The translations under genes were made by a program, and so were the position numbers. The notes under the pieces were generated by a model that saw only the letters and a program-made list of their open reading frames with translations, did no database searches and had not been told where the DNA came from. 64,000 bases of DNA from Auanema rhodensis (lineage: Eukaryota; Nematoda; Chromadorea; Rhabditida; Rhabditidae): positions 21,398,501-21,462,500 of the forward strand of contig OZ059899.1 in the NCBI GenBank assembly GCA_964057225.1, in the 5' to 3' direction. Below are positions 12,101 to 23,500 of this stretch, one piece after another (positions within the stretch are counted from its first letter, which is position 1; every line of letters starts with the position of its first letter).

Positions 12101-15100
12101 ACTATACTACATTGAGAAACGCTTAATACAAAAATTAGTTATGATCGTTTGAAAAATGATGCCTTAGTGTATGTTGAGTTTCCATGTACACTCAACATTG
12201 CTTCCAAAAACATTTTGACAAAAATTGTTTCGAAAAATTTCAAAATAATTTAGCAAAAAGTAGATGTTTTTAGATTCCTTTTTTCAAGGCAAAGACGATG
12301 GACAATGTGATTCAACGAAAAAATTAATTCTTCAGGGTGAAAATCGAGGATATATGTGTGAACTTATATCAGTTGATATCTCGGTGCATTTTTAAGCTAG
12401 CGCAAATCTGATAACACAGATCGACGCAGCTTAAAAATCCGCATCGAATGCACTATACTACATTGAGAAACGCTTAATACAAAAATTAGTTATGATCGTT
12501 TGAAAAATGATGCCTTAGTGTATGTTGAGTTTCCATGTACACTCAACATTGCTTCCAAAAACATTTTGACAAAAATTTTTTCGAAAAATTTCAAAATAAT
12601 TTAGCAAAAAGTAGATGTTTTTAGATTCCTTTTTTCAAGGCAAAGACGATGGACAATGTTATTCAACAAAAAAATTAATTCTTCAGGGTGAAAATCGAGG
12701 ATATATGTGTGAACTTATATCAGTTGATATCTCGGTGCATTTTTAAGCTAGCGCAAATCTGATAACACAGATCGACGCAGCTTAAAAATCCGCATCGAAT
12801 GCACTATACTACATTGAGAAACGCTTAATACAAAAATTAGTTATGATCGTTTGAAAAATGATGCATTAGTGTATGTTGAGTTTCCATGTACACTCAACAT
12901 TGCTTCCAAAAACATTTTGACAAAAATTTTTTCAAAAAATTTCAAAATAATTTAACAAAAAGTAGATGTTTTTAGATTCCTTTTTTCAAGGCGAAGACGA
13001 TGGACAATGTTATTCAACGAAAAAATTAATTCTTCAGGGTGAAAATCGAGGATATAAGTGTGAACTTATATCAGTTGATATCTCGGTGCATTTTTAAGCT
13101 AGCGCAAATCTGATAACACAGATCGACGCAGCTTAAAAATCCCCATCGAATGCACTATACTACATTGAGAAACGCTTAATTCAAAAAATTAGTTATGATC
13201 GTTTGAAAAATGATGCCTTAGTGTATGTTGAGTTTCCATGTACACTCAACATTGCTTCCAAAAACATTTTGACAAAAATTTTTTCGAAAAATTTCAAAAT
13301 AATTTAGCAAAAAGTAGATGTTTTTAGATTCCTTTTTTCAAGGCAAAGACGATGGACAATGTTATTCAACGAAAAAATTAATTCTTCAGGGTGAAAATCG
13401 AGGATATATGTGTGAACTTATATCAGTTGATATCTCGGTGCATTTTTAAGCTAGCGCAAATCTGATAACACAGATCGACGCAGCTTAAAAATCCGCATCG
13501 AATGCACTATACTACATTGAGAAACGCTTAATACAAAAATTAGTTATGATCGTTTGAAAAATGATGCCTTAGTGTATGTTGAGTTTCCATGTACACTCAA
13601 CATTGCTTCCAAAAACATTTTGACAAAAATTTTTTCAAAAAATTTCAAAATAATTTAACAAAAAGTAGATGTTTTTAGATTCCTTTTTTCAAGGCGAAGA
13701 CGATGGACAATGTTATTCAACGAAAAAATTAATTCTTCAGGGTGAAAATCGAGGATATAAGTGTGAACTTATATCAGTTGATATCTCGGTGCATTTTTAA
13801 GCTAGCGCAAATCTGATAACACAGATCGACGCAGCTTAAAAATCCGCATCGAATGCACTATACTACATTGAGAAACGCTTAATACAAAAATTAGTTATGA
13901 TCGTTTGAAAAATGATGCCTTAGTGTATGTTGAGTTTCCATGTACACTCAACATTGCTTCCAAAAACATTTTGACAAAAATTTTTTCGAAAAATTTCAAA
14001 ATAATTTAGCAAAAAGTAGATGTTTTTAGATTCCTTTTTTCAAGGCAAAGACGATGGACAATGTTATTCAACGAAAAAATTAATTCTTCAGGGTGAAAAT
14101 CGAGGATATATGTGTGAACTTATATCAGTTGATATCTCGGTGCATTTTTAAGCTAGCGCAAATCTAATAATACAGATCGACGCAGCTTAAAAATCCGCAT
14201 CGAATGCACTATACTACATTGAGAAACGCTTAATACAAAAATTAGTTATGATCGTTTGAAAAATGATGCCTTAGTGTATGTTGAGTTTCCATGTACACTC
14301 AACATTGCTTCCAAAAACATTTTGACAAAAATTTTTTCGAAAAATTTCAAAATAATTTAGCAAAAAGTAGATGTTTTTAGATTCCTTTTTTCAAGGCAAA
14401 GACGATGGACAATGTGATTCAACGAAAAAATTAATTCTTCAGGGTGAAAATCGAGGATATATGTGTGAACTTATATCAGTTGATATCTCGGTGCATTTTT
14501 AAGCTAGCGCAAATCTGATAACACAGATCGACGCAGCTTAAAAATCCGCATCGAATGCACTATACTACATTGAGAAACGCTTAATACAAAAATTAGTTAT
14601 GATCGTTTGAAAAATGATGCCTTAGTGTATGTTGAGTTTCCATGTACACTCAACATTGCTTCCAAAAACATTTTGACAAAAATTTTTTCGAAAAATTTCA
14701 AAATAATTTAGCAAAAAGTAGATGTTTTTAGATTCCTTTTTTCAAGGCAAAGACGATGGACAATGTTATTCAACAAAAAAATTAATTCTTCAGGGTGAAA
14801 ATCGAGGATATATGTGTGAACTTATATCAGTTGATATCTCGGTGCATTTTTAAGCTAGCGCAAATCTGATAACACAGATCGACGCAGCTTAAAAATCCGC
14901 ATCGAATGCACTATACTACATTGAGAAACGCTTAATACAAAAATTAGTTATGATCGTTTGAAAAATGATGCATTAGTGTATGTTGAGTTTCCATGTACAC
15001 TCAACATTGCTTCCAAAAACATTTTGACAAAAATTTTTTCAAAAAATTTCAAAATAATTTAACAAAAAGTAGATGTTTTTAGATTCCTTTTTTCAAGGCG

Positions 15101-16150
15101 AAGACGATGGACAATGTTATTCAACGAAAAAATTAATTCTTCAGGGTGAAAATCGAGGATATAAGTGTGAACTTATATCAGTTGATATCTCGGTGCATTT
15201 TTAAGCTAGCGCAAATCTGATAACACAGATCGACGCAGCTTAAAAATCCCCATCGAATGCACTATACTACATTGAGAAACGCTTAATTCAAAAAATTAGT
15301 TATGATCGTTTGAAAAATGATGCCTTAGTGTATGTTGAGTTTCCATGTACACTCAACATTGCTTCCAAAAACATTTTGACAAAAATTTTTTCGAAAAATT
15401 TCAAAATAATTTAGCAAAAAGTAGATGTTTTTAGATTCCTTTTTTCAAGGCAAAGACGATGGACAATGTTATTCAACGAAAAAATTAATTCTTCAGGGTG
15501 AAAATCGAGGATATATGTGTGAACTTATATCAGTTGATATCTCGGTGCATTTTTAAGCTAGCGCAAATCTGATAACACAGATCGACGCAGCTTAAAAATC
15601 CGCATCGAATGCACTATACTACATTGAGAAACGCTTAATACAAAAATTAGTTATGATCGTTTGAAAAATGATGCCTTAGTGTATGTTGAGTTTCCATGTA
15701 CACTCAACATTGCTTCCAAAAACATTTTGACAAAAATTTTTTCAAAAAATTTCAAAATAATTTAACAAAAAGTAGATGTTTTTAGATTCCTTTTTTCAAG
15801 GCGAAGACGATGGACAATGTTATTCAACGAAAAAATTAATTCTTCAGGGTGAAAATCGAGGATATAAGTGTGAACTTATATCAGTTGATATCTCGGTGCA
15901 TTTTTAAGCTAGCGCAAATCTGATAACACAGATCGACGCAGCTTAAAAATCCGCATCGAATGCACTATACTACATTGAGAAACGCTTAATACAAAAATTA
16001 GTTATGATCGTTTGAAAAATGATGCCTTAGTGTATGTTGAGTTTCCATGTACACTCAACATTGCTTCCAAAAACATTTTGACAAAAATTTTTTCGAAAAA
16101 TTTCAAAATAATTTAGCAAAAAGTAGATGTTTTTAGATTCCTTTTTTCAA
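9125..16150. repeat. Satellite A higher-order block, 6-monomer period (about 2107-2108 bp)
   Basis: Twenty monomers form about three hexamers. AATAATAC copies start at 9829, 11937 and 14044. Copies with CAATGTGATTC start at 10180, 12288 and 14395. The rare AAATTGTTTCG occurs in the copies at 9829 and 11937 only. CCCC/352-bp copies fall at 9125, 11233 and again at 12990 and 15097, and pairs such as 12639/14746 and 13342/15449 keep the same shift. The second and third hexamers are not perfect duplicates of the first, which points to later exchange inside the block. Confidence 0.88.
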
Positions 16151-18074
16151 GTCAAAGACGATGGACAATGTTATTCAACAAAAAAATTAATTCTTCAGGG
16201 TGAAAATCGAGGATATATGTGTGAACTTATATCAGTTGATATCTCGGTGCATTTTTAAGCTAGCGCAAATCTGATAACACAGATCGACGCAGCTTAAAAA
16301 TCTGCATCGAATGCACTATACTACATTGAGAAACGCTTAATACAAAAATTAGTTATGATCGTTTGAAAAATGATGCATTAGTGTATGTTGAGTTTCCATG
16401 TACACTCAACATTGCTTCCAAAAACATTTTGACAAAAATTTTTTCAAAAAATTTCAAAATAATTTAACAAAAAGTAGATGTTTTTAGATTCCTTTTTTCA
16501 AGGCGAAGACGATGGACAATGTTATTCAACGAAAAAATTAATTCTTCAGGGTGAAAATCGAGGATATAAGTGTGAACTTATATCAGTTGATATCTCGGTG
16601 CATTTTTAAGCTAGCGCAAATCTGATAACACAGATCGACGCAGCTTAAAAATCCCCATCGAATGCACTATACTACATTGAGAAACGCTTAATTCAAAAAA
16701 TTAGTTATGATCGTTTGAAAAATGATGCCTTAGTGTATGTTGAGTTTCCATGTACACTCAACATTGCTTCCAAAAACATTTTGACAAAAATTTTTTCGAA
16801 AAATTTCAAAATAATTTAGCAAAAAGTAGATGTTTTTAGATTCCTTTTTTCAAGGCAAAGACGATGGACAATGTTATTCAACGAAAAAATTAATTCTTCA
16901 GGGTGAAAATCGAGGATATATGTGTGAACTTATATCAGTTGATATCTCGGTGCATTTTTAAGCTAGCGCAAATCTGATAACACAGATCGACGCAGCTTAA
17001 AAATCCGCATCGAATGCACTATACTACATTGAGAAACGCTTAATACAAAAATTAGTTATGATCGTTTGAAAAATGATGCATTAGTGTATGTTGAGTTTCC
17101 ATGTACACTCAACATTGCTTCCAAAAACATTTTGACAAAAATTTTTTCAAAAAATTTCAAAATAATTTAACAAAAAGTAGATGTTTTTAGATTCCTTTTT
17201 TCAAGGCGAAGACGATGGACAATGTTATTCAACGAAAAAATTAATTCTTCAGGGTGAAAATCGAGGATATAAGTGTGAACTTATATCAGTTGATATCTCG
17301 GTGCATTTTTAAGCTAGCGCAAATCTGATAACACAGATCGACGCAGCTTAAAAATCCCCATCGAATGCACTATACTACATTGAGAAACGCTTAATTCAAA
17401 AAATTAGTTATGATCGTTTGAAAAATGATGCCTTAGTGTATGTTGAGTTTCCATGTACACTCAACATTGCTTCCAAAAACATTTTGACAAAAATTTTTTC
17501 GAAAAATTTCAAAATAATTTAGCAAAAAGTAGATGTTTTTAGATTCCTTTTTTCAAGGCAAAGACGATGGACAATGTTATTCAACGAAAAAATTAATTCT
17601 TCAGGGTGAAAATCGAGGATATAAGTGTGAACTTATATCAGTTGATATCTCGGTGAATTTTTAAGCTAGCGCAAATCTGATAACACAGATCGACGCAGCT
17701 TAAAAATCCCCATCGAATGCACTATACTACATTGAGAAACGCTTAATACAAAAATTAGTTATGATCGTTTGAAAAATGATGCATTAGTGTATGTTGAGTT
17801 TCCATGTACACTCAACATTGCTTCCAAAAACATTTTGACAAAAATTTTTTCGAAAAATTTCAAAATAATTTAGCAAAAAGTAGATGTTTTTAGATTCCTT
17901 TTTTCAAGGCAAAGACGATGGACAATGTTATTCAACGAAAAAATTGATTCTTCAGGGTGAAAATCGAGGATATATGTGTAAACTTATATCAGTTGATATC
18001 TCGGTGCATTTTTAAGCTAGCGCAAATCTGATAACACAGATCGACGCAGCTTAAAAATCCGCATCGAATGCACT
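16151..18074. repeat. Satellite A right edge, less homogenised copies
   Basis: The last five full monomers and the partial one no longer follow the hexamer. Private changes appear: GTCAAAG at 16151, TCTGCATC near 16301, GGTGAATTT near 17653 (breaking the outer GTGC of the large dyad), AATTGATTC near 17943 and GTGTAAAC near 17977. Alternation of two types (starts 16502/17205 and 16854) remains visible. Rising private variation toward an array end is expected where unequal exchange is less frequent. Confidence 0.8.
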
Positions 18075-18075
18075 T
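18074..18075. other. Junction between satellite A and satellite B
   Basis: Satellite A stops at monomer position 167 (GAATGCACT) and satellite B begins at once with TCAAAATTAG. The only overlap is one T at 18074 that either repeat could supply. There is no spacer, target-site duplication, transposon end or third sequence. The break lies one base after the outer GCAC arm of the 70-bp dyad (18070-18073), so the truncated last monomer keeps a complete hairpin. Simple end joining or replication template switching would leave such a join; an assembly misjoin is the main alternative. Confidence 0.9.
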
Positions 18076-18134
18076 CAAAATTAGATTCCCCATGTCCATA
18101 TTAGTCTAAAAACAAATTTTTATTGATATTGGTG

Positions 18135-18147
18135 CATGGTAACCATG
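18135..18147. repeat. Satellite B dyad CATGGT-A-ACCATG
   Basis: This is a perfect 13-bp dyad with a single central base at monomer positions 61-73, shown in the first copy. In gamma copies the preceding T extends the arms to seven bases (TCATGGT/ACCATGA). In beta copies one arm base is changed (AACATG), so the symmetry is broken. The array therefore mixes intact and broken dyads. A protein-binding role is possible but unsupported. Confidence 0.85.
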
Positions 18148-18159
18148 ACTTTGAAATTT

Positions 18160-18230
18160 ACGTGAACTTTAATTTATGCTAATTAAATGTACACGTGATG
18201 TGCACTTGGTATGTAACTCGCTTCACGTGA
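18160..18230. repeat. Satellite B: three phased ACGTGA motifs
   Basis: ACGTGA occurs at 18160-18165, 18193-18198 and 18225-18230 (monomer 86, 119 and 151), with spacings of 33 and 32 bp, close to three helical turns. The second and third are part of CACGTG palindromes; the third sits inside the 10-bp palindrome TTCACGTGAA. Nearly all copies keep all three. Exceptions include TACGTGCAC near 32061, 34173 and 36813, ACACATGATG near 33857, 36497 and 62328, and TTCACGTAAAA near 36528 and 59200. CACGTG is the core recognised by many bHLH and bZIP factors, but no such use is shown here. Confidence 0.8.
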
Positions 18231-18250
18231 AAGATAAAGAGATGCGGTTT

Positions 18251-18426
18251 TCAAAATTAGATTCCCCATGTCCATATTAGTCTAAAAACAAATTTTTATT
18301 GATATTGGTTCATGGTAAACATGACTTTGAAATTTACGTGAACTTTAATTTATGCTAATTAAATGTACACGTGATGTGCACTTGGTATGTAACTCGCTTC
18401 ACGTGAAAGATAAAGAGATGCGGTTT
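18251..18426. repeat. Satellite B exemplar monomer
   Basis: In monomer coordinates starting at TCAAAATTAG, the main variable sites are 1 (C or T after TTTT, read as TTTTCAAAA/TTTTTAAAA), 40-41 (AACAAA, AACCAA, AACATA or ACCCAA), 60 (GGTTC/GGTGC), 70 (AACC/AAAC) and 105 (TGCTAATT/TGTTAATT). Sites 40, 60 and 70 are linked. Alpha copies read AACCAA, GGTGC, AACC. Beta copies read AACAAA, GGTTC, AAAC. Gamma copies read AACAAA, GGTTC, AACC. Recombinant combinations occur but are fewer. The copy shown is beta. Confidence 0.93.
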
Positions 18427-20538
18427 TCAAAATTAGATTCCCCATGTCCATATTAGTCTAAAAACAAATTTTTATTGATATTGGTTCATGGTAAACATGA
18501 CTTTGAAATTTACGTGAACTTTAATTTATGCTAATTAAATGTACACGTGATGTGCACTTGGTATGTAACTCGCTTCACGTGAAAGATAAAGAGATGCGGT
18601 TTTCAAAATTAGATTCCCCATGTCCATATTAGTCTAAAAACAAATTTTTATTGATATTGGTGCATGGTAACCATGACTTTGAAATTTACGTGAACTTTAA
18701 TTTATGCTAATTAAATGTACACGTGATGTGCACTTGGTATGTAACTCGCTTCACGTGAAAGATAAAGAGATGCGGTTTTCAAAATTAGATTCCCCATGTC
18801 CATATTAGTCTAAAAACAAATTTTTATTGATATTGGTTCATGGTAAACATGACTTTGAAATTTACGTGAACTTTAATTTATGCTAATTAAATGTACACGT
18901 GATGTGCACTTGGTATGTAACTCGCTTCACGTGAAAGATAAAGAGATGCGGTTTTCAAAATTAGATTCCCCATGTCCATATTAGTCTAAAAACAAATTTT
19001 TATTGATATTGGTTCATGGTAACCATGACTTTGAAATTTACGTGAACTTTAATTTATGCTAATTAAATGTACACGTGATGTGCACTTGGTATGTAACTCG
19101 CTTCACGTGAAAGATAAAGAGATGCGGTTTTCAAAATTAGATTCCCCATGTCCATATTAGTCTAAAAACAAATTTTTATTGATATTGGTGCATGGTAACC
19201 ATGACTTTGAAATTTACGTGAACTTTAATTTATGCTAATTGAATGTACACGTGATGTGCACTTGGTATGTAACTCGCTTCACGTGAAAGATAAACAGATG
19301 CGGTTTTCAAAATTAGATTCCCCATGTCCATATTAGTCTAAAAACAAATTTTTATCGATATTGGTTCATGGTAACCATGACTTTGAATTTTACGTGAACT
19401 TTAATTTATGCTAATTAAATGTACACGTGATGTGCACTTGGTATGTAACTCGCTTCACGTGAAAGATAAAGAGATGCGGTTTTCAAAATTAGATTCCCCA
19501 TGTCCATATTAGTCTAAAACCATATTTTTATTGATATTGGTTCATGGTAAACATGACTTTGAAATTTACGTGAACTTTAATTTATGCTAATTAAATGTAC
19601 ACGTGATGTGCACTTGGTATGTAACTCGCTTCACGTGAAAGATAAAGAGATGCGGTTTTCAAAATTAGATTCCCCATGTCCATATTAGTCTAAAAACAAA
19701 TTTTTATTGATATTGGTTCTTGGTAAACATGACTTTGAAATTTACGTGAACTTTAATTTATGCTAATTAAATGTACACGTGATGTGCACTTGGTATGTAA
19801 CTCGCTTCACGTGAAAGATAAAGAGATGCGGTTTCCAAAATTAGATTCCCCATGTCCATATTAGTCTAAAAACCAATTTTTATTGATATTGGTGCATGGT
19901 AACCATGACTTTGAAATTTACGTGAACTTTAATTTATGCTAATTAAATGTACACGTGATGTGCACTTGGTATTTAACTCGCTTCACGTGAAAGATAAAGA
20001 GATGCGGTTTTCAAAATTAGATTCCCCATGTCCATATTAGTCTAAAAACAAATTTTTATTGATATTGGTTCATGGTAAATATGACTTTGAAATTTACGTG
20101 AACTTTAATTTATGCTAATTAAATGTACACGTGATGTGCACTTGGTATGTAACTCGCTTCACGTGAAAGATAAAGAGATGCGGTTTGCAAAATTAGATTC
20201 CCCATGTCCATATTAGTCTAAAAACAAATTTTTATTGATATTGGTTCATGGTAAACATGACTTTGAAATTTACGTGAACTTTAATTTATGCTAATTAAAT
20301 GTAGACGTGATGTGCACTTGGTATGTAACTCGCTTCACGTGAAAGATAAAGAGATGCGGTTTTCAAAATTAGATTCCCCATGTCCATATTAGTCTAAAAA
20401 CCAATTTTTATTGATATTGGTGCATGGTAACCATGACTTTGAAATTTACGTGAACTTTAATTTATGCTAATTAAATGTACACGTGATGTGCACTTGCTAT
20501 GTAACTCGCTTCACGTGAAAGATAAAGAGATGCGGTTT

Positions 20539-23500
20539 TCAAAATTAGATTCCCCATGTCCATATTAGTCTAAAAACAAATTTTTATTGATATTGGTTCA
20601 TGGTAACCATGACTTTGAAATTTACGTGAACTTTAATTTATGCTAATTAAATGTACACGTGATGTGCACTTGGTATGTAACTCGCTTCACGTGAAAGATA
20701 AAGAGATGCGGTTTTCAAAATTAGATTCCCCATGTCCATATTAGTCTAAAAACAAATTTTTATTGATATTGGTTCATGGTAACCATGACTTTGAAATTTA
20801 CGTGAACTTTAATTTATGCTAATTAAATGTACACGTGATGTGCACTTGGTATGTAACTCGCTTCACGTGAAAGATAAAGAGATGCGGTTTTCAAAATTAG
20901 ATTCCCCATGTCCATATTAGTCTAAAAACCAATTTTTATTGATATTGGTGCATGGTAACCATGACTTTGAAATTTACGTGAACTTTAATTTATGCTAATT
21001 AAATGTACACGTGATGTGCACTTGGTATGTAACTCGCTTCACGTGAAAGATAAAGAGATGCGGTTTTCAAAATTAGATTCCCCATGTCCATATTAGTCTA
21101 AAAACAAATTTTTATTGATATTGGTTCATGGTAAATATGACTTTGAAATTTACGTGAACTTTAATTTATGCTAATTAAATGTACACGTGATGTGCACTTG
21201 GTATGTAACTCGCTTCACGTGAAAGATAAAGAGATGCGGTTTTCAAAATTAGATTCCCCATGTCCATATTAGTCTAAAAACCAATTTTTATTGATATTGG
21301 TTCATGGTAACCATGACTTTGAAATTTACGTGAACTTTAATTTATGCTAATTAAATGTACACGTGATGTGCACTTGGTATGTAACTCGCTTCACGTGAAA
21401 GATAAAGAGATGCGGTTTTCAAAATTAGATTCCCCATGTCCATATTAGTCTAAAAACAAATTTTTATTGATATTGGTTCATGGTAACCATGACTTTGAAA
21501 TTTACGTGAACTTTAATTTATGTTAATTAAATGTACACGTGATGTGCACTTGGTATGTAACTCGCTTCACGTGAAAGATAAAGAGATGCGGTTTTTAAAA
21601 TTAGATTCCCCATGTCCATATTAGTCTAAAAACCAATTTTTATTGATATTGGTGCATGGTAACCATGACTTTGAAATTTACGTGAACTTTAATTTATGCT
21701 AATTAAATGTACACGTGATGTGCACTTGGTATGTAACTCGCTTCACGTGAAAGATAAAGAGATGCGGTTTTCACAATTAGATTCCCCATGTCCATATTAG
21801 TCTAAAAACAAATTTTTATTGATATTGGTTCATGGTAACCATGACTTTGAAATTTACGTGAACTTTAATTTATGCTAATTAAATGTACACGTGATGTGCA
21901 CTTGGTATGTAACTCGCTTCACGTGAAAGATAAAGAGATGCGGTTTTCAAAATTAGATTCCCCATGTCCATATTAGTCTAAAAACCAATTTTTATTGATA
22001 TTGGTTCATGGTAACCATGACTTTGAAATTTACGTGAACTTTAATTTATGCTAATTAAATGTACACGTGATGTGCACTTGGTATGTAACTCGCTTCACGT
22101 GAAAGATAAAGAGATGCGGTTTTCAAAATTAGATTCCCCATGTCCATATTAGTCTAAAAACCAATTTTTATTGATATTGGTGCATGGTAACCATGACTTT
22201 GAAATTTACGTGAACTTTAATTTATGCTAATTAAATGTACACGTGATGTGCACTTGGTATGTAACTCGCTTCACGTGAAAGATAAAGAGATGCGGTTTTC
22301 AAAATTAGATTCCCCATGTCCATATTAGTCTAAAAACAAATTTTTATTGATATTGGTTCATGGTAACCATGACTTTGAAATTTACGTGAACTTTAATTTA
22401 TGTTAATTAAATGTACACGTGATGTGCACTTGGTATGTAACTCGCTTCACGTGAAAGATAAAGAGATGCGGTTATTAAAATTAGATTCCCCATGTCCATA
22501 TTAGTCTAAAAACCAATTTTTATTGATATTGGTGCATGGTAACCATGACTTTGAAATTTACGTGAACTTTAATTTATGCTAATTAAATGTACACGTGATG
22601 TGCACTTGGTATGTAACTCGCTTCACGTGAAAGATAAAGAGATGCGGTTTTCAAAATTAGATTCCCCATGTCCATATTAGTCTAAAAACAAATTTTTATT
22701 GATATTGGTTCATGGTAACCATGACTTTGAAATTTACGTGAACTTTAATTTATGTTAATTAAATGTACACGTGATGTGCACTTGGTATGTAACTCGCTTC
22801 ACGTGAAAGATAAAGAGATGCGGTTTTTAAAATTAGATTCCCCATGTCCATATTAGTCTAAAAACCAATTTTTATTGATATTGGTGCATGGTAACCATGA
22901 CTTTGAAATTTACGTGAACTTTAATTTATGCTAATTAAATGTACACGTGATGTGCACTTGGTATGTAACTCGCTTCACGTGAAAGATAAAGAGATGCGGT
23001 TTTCACAATTAGATTCCCCATGTCCATATTAGTCTAAAAACAAATTTTTATTGATATTGGTTCATGGTAACCATGACTTTGAAATTTACGTGAACTTTAA
23101 TTTATGCTAATTAAATGTACACGTGATGTGCACTTGGTATGTAACTCGCTTCACGTGAAAGATAAAGAGATGCGGTTTTCAAAATTAGATTCCCCATGTC
23201 CATATTAGTCTAAAAACCAATTTTTATTGATATTGGTGCATGGTAACCATGACTTTGAAATTTACGTGAACTTTAATTTATGCTAATTAAATGTACACGT
23301 GATGTGCACTTGGTATGTAACTCGCTTCACGTGAAAGATAAAGAGATGCGGTTTTCAAAATTAGATTCCCCATGTCCATATTAGTCTAAAAACAAATTTT
23401 TATTGATATTGGTTCATGGTAACCATGACTTTGAAATTTACGTGAACTTTAATTTATGCTAATTAAATGTACACGTGATGTGCACTTGGTATGTAACTCG

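Larger units (their letters stand above)
1..18074. repeat. Satellite A: tandem array of 351/352-bp monomers
   Basis: This head-to-tail array has no interruption. Taking the GGC of the GGCAAAG/GGCGAAG motif as monomer start, I find starts at 1, 352, 704, 1055, 1406, 1757, 2108, 2460, 2811, 3162 and onward to 17908, giving 51 full copies and a 167-bp partial one. Most monomers are 351 bp. Copies with TAATTC followed by six A are 352 bp, and copies missing one C (ACTAAC for ACTCAAC) are 350 bp. GC is about 31%. Copies differ at only about fifteen recurrent sites plus a few private ones, so homogenisation is strong. Although 351 is divisible by three, stop codons interrupt every frame I translated within about 50 codons, so the array is not coding. 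Long homogeneous arrays of this kind are usual in eukaryotic heterochromatin; a centromeric location is inference only. Confidence 0.98.
18075..20538. repeat. Satellite B left edge, with private substitutions
   Basis: The first fourteen monomers carry a cluster of single-copy changes: CTAATTGAATG near 19237, ATAAACAGATG near 19291, TTTATCGATATT near 19352, TTGAATTTTACG near 19384, AAAACCATATTT near 19516, GGTTCTTGG near 19716, GTATTTAACTC near 19970, GGTTTGCAAAA near 20183, TGTAGACGTG near 20301 and CTTGCTATG near 20494. The first six copies themselves are close to consensus. This pattern fits weaker homogenisation near an array end. Confidence 0.75.

Noticed and set aside
1-18074. CRISPR-like array
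   Set aside because: The repetition is regular, but there are no short repeats alternating with unique spacers. The whole 351-bp unit is repeated, and no cas gene is present.
18060-18090. Transposon insertion at the satellite boundary
   Set aside because: There is no target duplication, no terminal inverted repeat and no sequence other than the two satellites.
18193-18230. CACGTG motifs as promoter elements
   Set aside because: The motif is there, but no gene, TATA-like context or unique flanking sequence supports a promoter. It is reported only as a repeat feature.
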